DNA of 54,028 nucleotides, from NCBI RefSeq assembly GCF_004349235.1, contig NZ_SMKY01000029.1, positions 1 to 54,028 on the forward strand, written 5' to 3'. The notes beneath the pieces are model-generated. The model had not been told where the DNA came from, searched no databases, and was given only the letters and a program-made list of their open reading frames with translations. Source of the stretch: Actinomadura darangshiensis (lineage in GTDB: Bacteria; Actinomycetota; Actinomycetes; Streptosporangiales; Streptosporangiaceae). The position numbers and the translations under genes are program-made. Below are positions 34,496 to 43,196 of this stretch, one piece after another; position 1 is the stretch's first letter, and each line of letters begins with the position of its first letter.

Positions 34496-35650
34496 ATGCG
34501 TTCCTTCCGGATCGACATCCCGCAGGCGGAGCTGGACGACCTGCACCGCCGGATCGCCGCCACCCGGTGGTCGGACGACCTCGGCGGCCCCGGCTGGGAC
34601 CGCGGCGTGCCGCTCGGCTACCTGCGCGACCTGGCCGAGTACTGGCGGACCGGCTTCGACTGGCGCGCCGCCGAGGCGGAGCTGAACCGGTACCCGCAGT
34701 TCACCACCGAGATCGACGGCGCGACCGTCCACTTCCTGCACGTCCGCTCGCCGGAGCCGGACGCCCGTCCGCTGCTGCTGACGCACGGCTGGCCCGGGTC
34801 CGTCGCGGAGTTCCTCGACGTCATCGGCCCGCTCAGCGATCCTCGGGCGCACGGCGGGGACCCCGCCGACGCGTTCCACCTGGTGATCCCGTCGCTGCCC
34901 GGCTACGGGTTCTCGGCGCCGCTGCGCGACACCGGCTGGGACGTGCCGCGGATCGCCGCCGCGTGGGCGGAGCTGATGCGCAGGCTCGGCTACACCTCCT
35001 ACGCCACGCAGGGCGGGGACGCCGGCTCGCCGATCTCCCTGCAGGTCGGCCGCTGCGACCCCGACCACGTCATCGGCGTGCACGTCAACATGCTGATGGC
35101 CTTCCCGTCCGGCGACCCGGCGGAGCTGGCCGGCCTCGGCCCGGACGACCAGGCGCGCCTCGGCAGGCTGGCCCGGTTCGACGCGGAGCTGTCGGCGTAC
35201 ATGAAGGTGATGGCCACGCGGCCGCGGACCCTGTCGTACGCGCTGGACGACTCCCCGGTCGGGCACCTGGCGTGGATCGCGGAGAAGTTCGCCGAGTGGA
35301 CGGACCCGGGCGGGCGCCCGGAGGACGCCGTCGGCCGCGACCGGATCCTCACCAACGTGGCGATCTACTGGTTCACCCGCACCGCGCACTCGGCGGCGAA
35401 CTTCTACTACGAGGGCGCCGCGGCGGTCGCCCAGGCGGCGTCCGGAGTGCAGCCGCCGCCGGTCCCCGTCCCGGTCGGCGTCGCGGTGTTCCCGCACGAC
35501 ATCTTCGTCCCGGTCCGCCGGCTCGCCGAGCGGGACCTGCCGACGATCACGCACTGGACGGAGTTCGACCGCGGCGGGCACTTCGCCGCGCTGGAGCAGC
35601 CGGGGCTGCTCGTCGAGGACGTCCGCGCCTTCCTGCGCACGCTCAAGTGA
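34496..35650 (+). CDS. Epoxide hydrolase (EHN domain; SgcF/KedF-like)
   Basis: Alpha/beta-hydrolase of 384 residues that opens epoxides to diols. The N-terminal EHN domain has [20 protein letters not shown] and [34 protein letters not shown] gives the oxyanion-hole [18 protein letters not shown] holds the nucleophile Asp; [13 protein letters not shown] holds the catalytic His. Length and layout match the epoxide hydrolases of nine-membered enediyne clusters as well as microsomal-type enzymes. It lies between MbtH and a P450, which could supply the epoxide. ATG at 34496; P450 starts 11 bp after its stop. Confidence 0.92.
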   Translation: MRSFRIDIPQAELDDLHRRIAATRWSDDLGGPGWDRGVPLGYLRDLAEYWRTGFDWRAAEAELNRYPQFTTEIDGATVHFLHVRSPEPDARPLLLTHGWPGSVAEFLDVIGPLSDPRAHGGDPADAFHLVIPSLPGYGFSAPLRDTGWDVPRIAAAWAELMRRLGYTSYATQGGDAGSPISLQVGRCDPDHVIGVHVNMLMAFPSGDPAELAGLGPDDQARLGRLARFDAELSAYMKVMATRPRTLSYALDDSPVGHLAWIAEKFAEWTDPGGRPEDAVGRDRILTNVAIYWFTRTAHSAANFYYEGAAAVAQAASGVQPPPVPVPVGVAVFPHDIFVPVRRLAERDLPTITHWTEFDRGGHFAALEQPGLLVEDVRAFLRTLK

Positions 35651-35661
35651 GGAGAGATCCC

Positions 35662-36906
35662 ATGCACGACGGCTGCCCCTTCAAGCTGGACACCACAGGC
35701 TGGGACATCCACGGCGAGGCCGCCCTGCTGCGCGCGCAGGGGGAGGCGGTGCAGATCGAGCTGCCCGGCGGGGTGCTCGCCTGGTCCGTCAACCGGCACT
35801 CGGTGATCAAGAGGCTGCTGGCCGACCCGCGGGTGACCAAGAGCGCCCGCAACCACTGGCCCGCGTTCATCAACGGCGAGATCCCCCTGGACTGGGAGAT
35901 GATCAGCTGGATCGCCATGGACAACATGGTGACCGCCTACGGCAAGGACCACGTCCGGCTGCGGCGCCTGGTCGGCAAGGCGTTCACGCCGCGCCGCACC
36001 GAGGCGATCCGGCCGCGCGTGGTCGAGCTGACCGGCCAGCTGCTCGACGGGCTCGCCCAGGCGGGCCCCGGCGAGGTCGTCGACCTGCGGGAGCGGTTCG
36101 CCTACCCGCTGCCGGCCCGGCTGGTCGCGGACCTGATCGGGATGTCGGAGGAGGCCCGCGCGAAGACCGCGACGGTCATCGACATGATGGTGGACACCAC
36201 CGTCACGCCCGAGCAGGCGCAGGCGGTGCTGGCCGGATGGCGCGGCGCGATGGCCGAGCTGATCGAGGCGAAGCGCCGCGAGCCCGGCGGGGACATCACC
36301 AGCGACCTCATCGCCGCCCGGGACGAGGACGGGTCGCGGCTCAGCGAGGCGGAGCTGACCGACACGATCTTCGCGATCCTCGGCGCCGGCTCGGAGACCA
36401 CGATCAACTTCTTCGACAACGCGATCACCGCGCTGCTGACCCATCCGGAGCAGCGCGCGCTGGTGACGTCGGGCCGGGCGTCCTGGGAGGACGTCATCGA
36501 CGAGACGCTGCGGGTGGAGTCGCCGCTGGCGCACCTGCCGCTGCGGTACGCGGCCGAGGACATCGAGCTGGACGGGGTCACGATCCCGAAGGGCGACCCG
36601 ATCCTGGTCAACTACAGCGCGGTGGGCCGCGACCCGGCCCTGCACGGCGGCGACGCGGACGTCTTCGACGTCACCCGGGCGGACAAGGAGCACCTGTCGT
36701 TCGGGCACGGCCCGCACTACTGCCTGGGCGCCGGGGTGGCCCGGATGGTCGCCGAGGTCGGCCTGTCGACGCTGTTCCGCCGCTTCCCCGACCTGGAGCT
36801 GGCGGTGCCCTCCGAGGAGCTGACCCCGCTGCCGACGTTCATCATGAACGGGCACCGGACGCTCCCGGTGCGGCTGACCGTCCCGGCCGGCTCGGGACGG
36901 CGCTGA
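35662..36906 (+). CDS. Cytochrome P450 (bacterial class I)
   Basis: Soluble haem monooxygenase of 414 residues. The I-helix reads [18 protein letters not shown] (A-G-x-E-T), the K-helix [10 protein letters not shown] with E-x-x-R, and the haem loop [16 protein letters not shown] with Cys354 as ligand. The N-terminus [10 protein letters not shown] resembles CYP107/CYP105-type enzymes acting on polyketides or NRPS products. GGAGAG precedes the ATG at 35662. It is probably co-transcribed with MbtH and the epoxide hydrolase; epoxidation followed by hydrolysis is a plausible two-step modification. No ferredoxin gene is nearby. Confidence 0.93.
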   Translation: MHDGCPFKLDTTGWDIHGEAALLRAQGEAVQIELPGGVLAWSVNRHSVIKRLLADPRVTKSARNHWPAFINGEIPLDWEMISWIAMDNMVTAYGKDHVRLRRLVGKAFTPRRTEAIRPRVVELTGQLLDGLAQAGPGEVVDLRERFAYPLPARLVADLIGMSEEARAKTATVIDMMVDTTVTPEQAQAVLAGWRGAMAELIEAKRREPGGDITSDLIAARDEDGSRLSEAELTDTIFAILGAGSETTINFFDNAITALLTHPEQRALVTSGRASWEDVIDETLRVESPLAHLPLRYAAEDIELDGVTIPKGDPILVNYSAVGRDPALHGGDADVFDVTRADKEHLSFGHGPHYCLGAGVARMVAEVGLSTLFRRFPDLELAVPSEELTPLPTFIMNGHRTLPVRLTVPAGSGRR

Positions 36907-36930
36907 CCGGCGGGTCCCGCCGCGCACCGC

Positions 36931-36965
36931 GCGCCGGCCGCCCCACCCGGAGCGGCCGGCGCTTT
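36931..36965 (+). terminator. Terminator after the P450 gene
   Basis: Stem GCGCCGGCCGC (36931-36941), 10-nt loop, stem GCGGCCGGCGC (36952-36962), followed by TTT. It lies 25 bp after the P450 stop and closes the MbtH-epoxide hydrolase-P450 operon. Confidence 0.7.
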
Positions 36966-37050
36966 CCCGTGCCCCGCTCCGGCCCGTGCCCCGCTCCGGC
37001 CCGTGCCCCGCTCGGGCCTGTTCCCCGTCCCGGCCCGTGCCCCGCCACGA
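36966..37050. repeat. Five tandem 17-bp repeats between convergent genes
   Basis: Units begin at 36966, 36983, 37000, 37017 and 37034: CCCGTGCCCCGCTCCGG twice exactly, then a copy ending CTCGGG, a degenerate copy CCTGTTCCCCGTCCCGG, and CCCGTGCCCCGCCACGA. They lie between the P450 terminator and the convergent flavoenzyme gene. Confidence 0.8.
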
Positions 37051-37107
37051 CGACGAGGACCGCCGCCGGCGGAGGCCACCGGCGACGGTCCAGGAAGGAG
37101 GGCGCGG

Positions 37108-38289
37108 TCAGAAGTACAGGGTGTTGGGCTCCAGGCCGCACAGCACCCGGCCGTACAGCTCGTCGTTGGTGTCGGGGTTCATCAGCGCGTGCATCGTGAT
37201 CGCCTGGACGTCGCGCAGGATCCGCTGGATCGGCACGGAGCTGTAGATGGAAGACCCGCCGCTCGCGCCCGCCAGCAGGTCCACGGCCTGCTTGGCGAGC
37301 CGGACGGCGCGGCCCATGTCGGCGCGGGCGACCGCGCGCTCCTCGGCGCTCCATGGGGCCCCCGAAGCGCCCTTGGAGTCGACCAGGTCGGCGAGCCGGT
37401 GCGCGTGGAAGAACGCCTCGTCGATCCGCATCGCCGCGTCCGCGAGCTGCAGGTGCGTGACCGGCGCCTCGCTCTGCTCCTCGTACGACGTGTAGGTGAT
37501 CTTGCGGGTGGGCAGCCGGTCGAGGAACTCGGCCTTCGCCGCCGCGGCGAGCCCGACGGCCGTGCCGACCGACAGGGCCGACGCGGTCGGCAGCAGCGGC
37601 GCCCGCCACACCGGCGACGCGGCGTTGGCCCGCGACGCGTACTGGCCGGCGAGGACCAGCGGCAGCGGCAGGATCCGCCGCTCGGGCACGAAGACGTTCT
37701 CCGCGACGGTGCTCACCGAGCCCGTCCCGCGCAGCCCGGAGGTGTCCCAGTCGTCGACCGTCGTGAGGTCGCTCATCGGGACGACCGCCATCACCGGCCA
37801 GAAGTCGCCGCCAGGCGCGGGCGCGACCGCGATGACGACCTGCCAGTGGCTGTGCGGGGCGCCGCTGATGAACCCCCACTTGCCGTTCAGGACGAGGCCG
37901 CCGTCCGCGGGGACGCCCATGCCGGTCGGGCTGAGCGTGCCGCACAGCCGCACGTCCGGGGTCGCGAACACCTCGTCCTGGACCTCGTCGGGCAGCAGCG
38001 CGGCCATCCAGGTGGTGATGGCGTTGACCCCGACGACCCAGGCGGCGGAGGCGTCGCCGGCGGCCAGCTCGGCGACCGCGTCCACGACGGTGCGGGCGTC
38101 GCTCTCGAACCCGCCGTAGCGCGCCGGGAGCCGGAGCCGGAACATCCCCGCCTCCGCCAGCGCCGCGACCGCGTCGTCGTGCAGCCGTCCGTTCCGCTCG
38201 CTCCACGGCGCGTGCTCGCGCAGCGCCGGCACCGTGTTCCGCGCGGCGGCCACCAGCTCCGCGCGCGATGGCACCTCGGTGATTGTCAC
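37108..38289 (-). CDS. Acyl-CoA-dehydrogenase-fold flavoenzyme (HsaA-like monooxygenase or dehydrogenase)
   Basis: Flavoprotein of 393 residues, the size of group D flavin monooxygenases such as HsaA. Segments: LAEAGMFRLRLPARYGGFES, LAAGDASAAWVVGVNAITTW, GKWGFISGAPHSHWQVVIA (beta-domain flavin contacts), DDWDTSGLRGTGS (highly conserved in this group), and a C-terminal helical part ending GLEPNTLYF. The lack of an obvious catalytic Glu of true acyl-CoA dehydrogenases and the S-G-L-R-G-T-G motif favour oxygenation over dehydrogenation. The GTG at 38289 follows GGGAGGAAAGG. It is divergent from the SgcJ-like gene; 16-bp motif copies lie between them. Confidence 0.82.
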   Translation of the reverse strand: MTITEVPSRAELVAAARNTVPALREHAPWSERNGRLHDDAVAALAEAGMFRLRLPARYGGFESDARTVVDAVAELAAGDASAAWVVGVNAITTWMAALLPDEVQDEVFATPDVRLCGTLSPTGMGVPADGGLVLNGKWGFISGAPHSHWQVVIAVAPAPGGDFWPVMAVVPMSDLTTVDDWDTSGLRGTGSVSTVAENVFVPERRILPLPLVLAGQYASRANAASPVWRAPLLPTASALSVGTAVGLAAAAKAEFLDRLPTRKITYTSYEEQSEAPVTHLQLADAAMRIDEAFFHAHRLADLVDSKGASGAPWSAEERAVARADMGRAVRLAKQAVDLLAGASGGSSIYSSVPIQRILRDVQAITMHALMNPDTNDELYGRVLCGLEPNTLYF

Positions 38290-38320
38290 CCTTTCCTCCC
38301 AGCGCTCGGATTCCCGCATT

Positions 38321-38388
38321 GCATTCCTTCGGATCCTCACATCGCGCACGCCCGCCCGCCATCTTCTGGAATGCTTCCGAGGAATTGC
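38321..38388. promoter_or_regulatory. Divergent promoter region with 16-bp motif copies
   Basis: CCATCTTCTGGAATGC at 38359-38374 matches the cluster motif at 15 of 16 bases of a related copy. A weaker reverse copy, GCATTCCTTCGGATCC, lies at 38321-38336, and a further degenerate one, GCTTCCGAGGAATTGC, at 38373-38388. They sit in the 221-bp gap between the flavoenzyme and SgcJ-like genes. Confidence 0.55.
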
Positions 38389-38510
38389 GGAGAAAGAGCC
38401 ATGGCGCAAGCCAGGAGATGGCCGCCGGACGGTCGCGGTGGGATTGTCGGAATGCGAGCACAGGACCGTGCTCAGGGAATTGACCGGGCACCGGCAGAAA
38501 AGGACCGCAC

Positions 38511-38924
38511 ATGACCACGAGCACGTCATCCAGTTCCACCGAGCAGGCCGCCCTGGCGGCCGTCCCGGCGCGCGTCGTCGAGGCCTGGGCGGCGCACGAC
38601 GCCGGCGCGTTCGCCGAGGTGTTCACCGAGGACGGCACCATGATCCTCCCGGGCGTGTTCCGGGAGGGGCGCGCGGAGATCGCCGGGTTCATGGCGGCCG
38701 CGTTCGAGAACGACCTGAAGGGCACCCAGGTGACCGGGACGCCGCTGCACGTCCGGCTGCTCAGCGACACGGTGGGGCTGCTCATCACGCACGGCGGCGT
38801 CCTCGCGCCGGGCGAGACCGAGCCCTCGGACGAGCGCGCCATCCGGGCGTCCTGGCTGCTGGTGAAGCAGGAGGGGATGTGGCGGCTCGCCGCCTACCAG
38901 AACACCCCGCGCGACGCGCGGTGA
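38511..38924 (+). CDS. SgcJ/EcaC-family NTF2-like protein
   Basis: Small cone-shaped NTF2/SnoaL-like protein of 137 residues. RVVEAWAAHDAGAFAEVFTE, DGTMILPG and FREGRAEIAGFMAAAFEN are the family's N-terminal half; ASWLLVKQEGMWRLAAYQN is the closing strand region. Homologues occur in enediyne clusters (SgcJ, NcsJ) and with aromatic polyketides; their exact role is not settled. AAAGGACC precedes the ATG. The next gene, a FAD monooxygenase, begins about 30 bp downstream, so they probably work together on the scaffold. Confidence 0.85.
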   Translation: MTTSTSSSSTEQAALAAVPARVVEAWAAHDAGAFAEVFTEDGTMILPGVFREGRAEIAGFMAAAFENDLKGTQVTGTPLHVRLLSDTVGLLITHGGVLAPGETEPSDERAIRASWLLVKQEGMWRLAAYQNTPRDAR

Positions 38925-38955
38925 GCGACGGCTTCCTACCTTCCGGGAGATGACG

Positions 38956-40305
38956 GTGAGCGCAAGTGACGGGTCCGTGGGCAGGCGGGCCGTGGTACTC
39001 GGCGGGAGCATGGCGGGGCTGCTGGCGGCCCGGGTACTCGCGGACGCCTTCGACGAGGTGGTGGTGGTCGACCGGGACCGGCTCACGGGGGTGACGGAGG
39101 CCCGGCGCGGCGTCCCGCAGGGGCGGCACGTGCACGGGCTGCTCGCCCGCGGGCAGCAGATCCTCGATGAGCTGTTCCCCGGTTTCACCGAGCGGGCCGT
39201 GGCGGCGGGCATCCCGACCGGGGACCTCGGCGAGCTGCGCTGGTTCTTCAACGGCAAGCGGCTCCGCCCGGCCGCGACCGGGTGCATCTGCGTGTCGACC
39301 GACCGGCCCGTCCTGGAGGCCCACGTCCGGGACGGCGTGCAGGAGCGGCCGAACGTCCGGTTCATGGAGGAGTACGACATCCTCGGGCCGACGGCGACGG
39401 CGGACGGCCGGCGGGTCACCGGGGTGCGGGCCCAGCACGGCGACGCCGAGCCGGAGGTCGTCGAGGCCGACCTGGTGGTGGACGCCACCGGGCGCGGTTC
39501 CCGCACGCCGGCCTGGCTCGAGGAGATGGGCCACGCCCGGCCGCGCGAGGAGCGCATCAAGATCGACCTGAGCTACACCACCCGGCACTACCGGCTGCCG
39601 GACGAGTCGATCCTGAACGGGGACCTGTCCATCAACCCGGTCTCCACGCCCGCGACGCCGCGGGGGGCGTTCTTCTCCCGGGTGGGGCACGGCCGGTCGA
39701 TCGTGTCGCTCACCGGGGTGCTGGGCGACAGCGCGCCGACCGACGACGAGGGCTTCGACGCGTGGCTGCGGTCGCTGCCCGTCCCGGACGTCCACGACGC
39801 CGTCAAGGACGCCGAGCCGCTGGACGAGCCCGTCGCCTTCCACTACCCGGTGAGCGTGCGGCGCCGCTACGAGGAGTTGGAGAGCTTCCCGGACCGGTTC
39901 ATCGTCCTAGGGGACGCGGCGTGCAGCTTCAACCCGGTCTACGGGCAGGGCATGACGGTCGCGGCGCTGGAGGCGCTGACGCTCCGCTCGCACCTGGAGC
40001 GCGGTATCCCCGAGCCGCTGCCCTTCCTGAAGGACATCGCCGGGGTCATCGAGGCGCCGTGGCAGATCTCGGCGGGCGGCGACCTCGCCTTCCCCGAGGT
40101 GGAGGGCCCGCGGCCGCCCGAGCTGCAGATGGCGAACGCCTACATGGCGCTGCTGCAGTCGGCGGCGACCAAGGACAGGCAGGTCACCCGGGCGTTCATG
40201 CGGGTGGCGGGCCTGGTGGACCCGGCGGACGCGCTGATGAGCCCGGAGATGATCTACCGGGTGCTGAAGAGCGGCACCCCGCCGCAGCCGGCGCCCGCCG
40301 GGTGA
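38956..40305 (+). CDS. FAD-dependent monooxygenase/oxidoreductase (PHBH/geranylgeranyl-reductase-like)
   Basis: Flavoprotein of 449 residues. VVLGGSMAGLLAARVLAD is the G-x-G-x-x-G FAD loop (variant GGSMAG), ADLVVDATGRGSRTPAWLEE the D-A-T-G region, and FIVLGDAACSFNPVYGQGMT the G-D-A motif with FAD ribityl contacts. This arrangement is common in uncharacterised actinomycete enzymes acting on hydrophobic substrates. An ATG at 38950 exists, but its GGGAG directly abuts it; the GTG at 38956 has the same GGGAG at a good 6-nt distance and is chosen. A strong terminator follows at 40326. Confidence 0.87.
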   Translation: MSASDGSVGRRAVVLGGSMAGLLAARVLADAFDEVVVVDRDRLTGVTEARRGVPQGRHVHGLLARGQQILDELFPGFTERAVAAGIPTGDLGELRWFFNGKRLRPAATGCICVSTDRPVLEAHVRDGVQERPNVRFMEEYDILGPTATADGRRVTGVRAQHGDAEPEVVEADLVVDATGRGSRTPAWLEEMGHARPREERIKIDLSYTTRHYRLPDESILNGDLSINPVSTPATPRGAFFSRVGHGRSIVSLTGVLGDSAPTDDEGFDAWLRSLPVPDVHDAVKDAEPLDEPVAFHYPVSVRRRYEELESFPDRFIVLGDAACSFNPVYGQGMTVAALEALTLRSHLERGIPEPLPFLKDIAGVIEAPWQISAGGDLAFPEVEGPRPPELQMANAYMALLQSAATKDRQVTRAFMRVAGLVDPADALMSPEMIYRVLKSGTPPQPAPAG

Positions 40306-40325
40306 CGACGGGGTCACCGGACGGG

Positions 40326-40362
40326 GGAAGGGGAGCGAGGCCGAGGGCCTCGCTCCCCTTTC
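40326..40362. terminator. Bidirectional terminator between convergent genes
   Basis: Perfect 15-bp stem AAGGGGAGCGAGGCC (40328-40342), 3-nt loop GAG, GGCCTCGCTCCCCTT (40346-40360), with T on one side and AA on the other, so it can stop transcription both ways. It separates the FAD monooxygenase from the PKS operon. Confidence 0.85.
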
Positions 40363-40387
40363 GTCCGCCTGTACTTTCGTCCGCCTG
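40358..40387. repeat. Direct repeat CTTTCGTCCGCCTG, two copies
   Basis: A 14-bp direct repeat at 40358-40371 and 40374-40387, separated by TA, just after the terminator stem. Function unknown; probably a small local duplication. Confidence 0.7.
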
Positions 40388-40415
40388 GTCGCGGGCCGGG
40401 CGGTGCCGCCGCCGG

Positions 40416-41645
40416 TCAGCGGGGCGCGAACCGCGCCGGGAGGGACTTCACGCCGTTGACGAAGTTCGACTCCAGCCGCACCGCCGGCCCCACCGGCTCG
40501 AACCGGCGGAGGTGCGGGCGCAGCGCGGTGAGCAGCTCGGCCAGCTCCAGCCGGGCGAGATGGGCGCCCAGGCAGAAGTGCGGCCCGACGCCGAACGCCA
40601 GGTGCGGGTTGGGCCGGCGGGACAGGTCGAGCCGGTCCGGGGCGGTGAAGACCGCCTCGTCCCGGTTCGCGGACGCGTAGTACAGGACGACCTTGTCGCC
40701 GCCGCGGATCCGCGCCCCGGCCAGCTCGGTGTCCCGGGTGGCGGTGCGCCGGAACTGCATGATGGGCGTCACCAACCGGATCAGCTCCTCCACGGCGTCC
40801 GCCATCGGCACCTCCCCGGCCGCCAGGGCGTCCCGCTGCTCGGGGAAGGCGGCCAGGGCCTGCAGCGAGCCCGAGATCAGGTGCCGGGTGGTCTCGTTCC
40901 CCGCGACCACCAGCAGCAGCCAGAGGTTGCAGAACTCGCGGTCGGACAGGTCCGCGGCGGCGAGCCGGCCGATCAGGTCGCCGGCCGGCTCCGCGCGCCG
41001 CCGCGCCCGGAGCCGCAGGGCGTACCCGAACGCCTCCGCGAACGTCGCCCGGTAGACGTCGATGTCGCCGCCGCCGTACTCGGGGTCGTCGAAGCCGACG
41101 AGGTTGTTGCTCCACCGGTAGAGCAGGTGCCGGTCGGCCTCGTCCACGCCGAGCAGGCCCGCGAGCACCAGCAGCGGCAGCTCGGCGGCGAGGTCGGCGA
41201 CCGCGTCGAACCGCTCCGCCGCCACCGCCCGCTCGGCCAGCGCCGCGGCGTGCGCGCGGACCGACCCGGCGAGCGCCCGCACGGCCCGCGGCGTGAACAC
41301 CGCGGTGATGAGCCGGCGCAGCCGCAGATGCTCCGGCGCGTCCATGTTCACCAGCAGCTGCCGGGCCTGGACGAGGTCGGCGCGGCTGCGCGGGTCGGTG
41401 AGGAAGGCGCCCTTCGCGGCCGAGGAGAACACCTCGGGCCGCCGCGACGCCTCCTGCACCGCCGCGTGGGACGTGACGGCCCAGTACCCGGTGCCGCGCT
41501 GGGCGATCCGCCCGGCGCTGCTGTGCCGGACGAGCAGCGGCTCCTCCACCCAGCCGACGGGCTCCTCCCGGCGCCGCCGCGCGAACTCCGCGTACGGGAC
41601 GCCGGCGGCGTAGGTGGCGGGATGGGCGATGTCCCGGGCGCTCAT
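40416..41645 (-). CDS. Cytochrome P450 (CYP125/CYP142-like)
   Basis: Haem monooxygenase of 409 residues. LLLVVAGNETTRHLISGSLQ is the I-helix (A-G-N-E-T-T), AVEELIRLVTPIMQFRRTA holds E-x-x-R, and LAFGVGPHFCLGAHLARLE the haem loop with Cys358. The A-G-N-E-T and the phrase NMDAPEHLRLRRLITAVFTP recall the sterol and terpene-oxidising CYP125/CYP142/linalool group, which hydroxylate the ends of alkyl chains. Terminal oxidation of the polyketide chain is a plausible role. It is the last gene of the PKS operon; its ATG overlaps the acyl-CoA synthetase stop. Confidence 0.92.
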   Translation of the reverse strand: MSARDIAHPATYAAGVPYAEFARRRREEPVGWVEEPLLVRHSSAGRIAQRGTGYWAVTSHAAVQEASRRPEVFSSAAKGAFLTDPRSRADLVQARQLLVNMDAPEHLRLRRLITAVFTPRAVRALAGSVRAHAAALAERAVAAERFDAVADLAAELPLLVLAGLLGVDEADRHLLYRWSNNLVGFDDPEYGGGDIDVYRATFAEAFGYALRLRARRRAEPAGDLIGRLAAADLSDREFCNLWLLLVVAGNETTRHLISGSLQALAAFPEQRDALAAGEVPMADAVEELIRLVTPIMQFRRTATRDTELAGARIRGGDKVVLYYASANRDEAVFTAPDRLDLSRRPNPHLAFGVGPHFCLGAHLARLELAELLTALRPHLRRFEPVGPAVRLESNFVNGVKSLPARFAPR

Positions 41646-43183
41646 GCGGCCGTCCCGGGCAGGTCGCCGAGGCGCAGCGCGTCCCGGCGGAGCTTCCCGG
41701 TGGGCTCGCGCGGCAGTGTGTCGACGAAGTGGTAGGCGCGGGGGGCCTTGAACCCGGCGAGCCGGGTGCGGCAGTGCCGGTCCAGCCGGAGTGCGAGGTC
41801 GGAGCCGGTGCCCGGGGCGGGCTCCACCACCGCGACGACCCGCTCGCCGAACTCCGGGTCGGGCAGCCCGACCACGGCGACGTCGCGGACGCCCGGATGG
41901 GCGATCAGCGCCGCCTCCACCTCGGCGGGATAGACGTTGACCCCGCCGCTGACGATCATGTCCTGCTCCCGGCCGGTGAGGTAGAGGCGGCCGTCCTCGT
42001 CGAGGCGGCCGAGTTCGCCGAACGTGAAGGTGTCGGGCGCGAGGTGCGCCTTGCGGGTCTTGTCCGGGTCGTTGTGGTAGCTGAAGCTCCGGCCGACCTT
42101 GCGGCGGACGAAGACGCGCCCCTCCCGGCCGGGCGGCAGCGGCGCGCCGTCCGGGCCGACGACCAGCAGTTCGTAGGCGGGCACGGCGCGGCCCACGCTG
42201 CCGGGACGGCGCAGCCACTCGTCGGAGTCGATGAGGGTGACGGCGCCGCCCTCGGTGGCGCCGTAGTACTCCACGAGAACCGGCCCCCACCAGTCGATCA
42301 TCGCGCGCTTCACCTCGGCCGGGCAGGGCCCGCCGCCGTGCCACACCCGCCGCAGGCTCGCGCCGGAGAACGCGCGGCGCGTCTCCTCGTCCAGCCGCAG
42401 CAGCCGGATGAACTGGGTCGGCACCAGGTGAACGGCGGTGATCTGCTCCCGGTCGATGGTGCGCAGCGTGGCGACCGGGTCGAAGCGGCGCCGGACCACC
42501 AGCCGGGACCCCTGCAGCAGCGAGAGCAGCGAGAAGAACAGTTGCGCCGAGTGGTACCAGGGGCCGTCGAGCATCACCCGCTCCCCCGCGGGGACGCCGA
42601 GGACCGTCCGGGCGTAGCGGGTGAGCCGGTCGACCTTCTCGAACGGGGCCCCGACCGTGAAGAGGTTGTTGACGACGCCTTTGGGCTTGCCGGTGGTACC
42701 GGAGGTGTAGAGCATCGTCGATCCGCACGACTGCCGTCCGGGACCGGCGGGATCGGCGGCGGCCAGCAGCGGCTCGGCGGCCGCGAACCCGTCCCGGTCC
42801 CGGTCGCCGAGGACGATCCCCAGCGCGCAGCCCTCGGTGCGCGCCTCGGCCGCCGTCGCCGCGTAGGCGGGTTCGGCGACCAGGGCGCGGCTGCCGGAGT
42901 CGGCGAGGATGTGGCGGATCTCCGAGGCGGTCAGGTGCCAGTTCACCGGCACCAGCACGAGGCCGCCGTGCAGGCACGCCAGCAGCAGCTCGAACGCCTC
43001 GGGGCGGTTGCCGACTACGGCGGCGACCCGGTCGCCCTCGCCGAGGCCGGCGCGGGCGAGCACGTCCCTCCAGCGGTCGACCCGCTCGCCGAGCCCGCTC
43101 CAGGTGAGCGCCGCGCCGCCGTCGCCGGCGAGCGCGATCCCGGAGCCGTCCCGGTCGATGTGTCGGTTCAGCAGCGTGGGCAT
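41642..43183 (-). CDS. Acyl-CoA synthetase / AMP-dependent ligase (FadD-like)
   Basis: Activates a carboxylic acid as acyl-AMP and then as CoA or ACP thioester. The protein has 513 residues with MLYTSGTTGKPKGVV (P-loop), VEYYGATEGG (A5), FGELGRLDEDGRLYLTGREQ (A7), MIVSGGVNVYPAEVE (A8) and PREPTGKLRRDAL (A10 Lys), in the short FadD13/fatty-acyl class. It could supply the PKS starter or reactivate its released chain for attachment. Overlap with the P450 gene suggests the two act on the same chain. An upstream CoA-transferase at 52806 offers another CoA entry point. Confidence 0.92.
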   Translation of the reverse strand: MPTLLNRHIDRDGSGIALAGDGGAALTWSGLGERVDRWRDVLARAGLGEGDRVAAVVGNRPEAFELLLACLHGGLVLVPVNWHLTASEIRHILADSGSRALVAEPAYAATAAEARTEGCALGIVLGDRDRDGFAAAEPLLAAADPAGPGRQSCGSTMLYTSGTTGKPKGVVNNLFTVGAPFEKVDRLTRYARTVLGVPAGERVMLDGPWYHSAQLFFSLLSLLQGSRLVVRRRFDPVATLRTIDREQITAVHLVPTQFIRLLRLDEETRRAFSGASLRRVWHGGGPCPAEVKRAMIDWWGPVLVEYYGATEGGAVTLIDSDEWLRRPGSVGRAVPAYELLVVGPDGAPLPPGREGRVFVRRKVGRSFSYHNDPDKTRKAHLAPDTFTFGELGRLDEDGRLYLTGREQDMIVSGGVNVYPAEVEAALIAHPGVRDVAVVGLPDPEFGERVVAVVEPAPGTGSDLALRLDRHCRTRLAGFKAPRAYHFVDTLPREPTGKLRRDALRLGDLPGTAA

Positions 43184-43196
43184 GGGCGAAGGTCTC

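Noticed and set aside
36966..37050. A CRISPR array
   Set aside because: Units are contiguous 17-mers without unique spacers and no cas genes are present.
38938..38953. ACCTTCCGGGAGATGA before the FAD monooxygenase as another 16-bp motif
   Set aside because: The inner 12 bases fit but both ends fail, and the match is explained by the Shine-Dalgarno GGGAG and the start codon.
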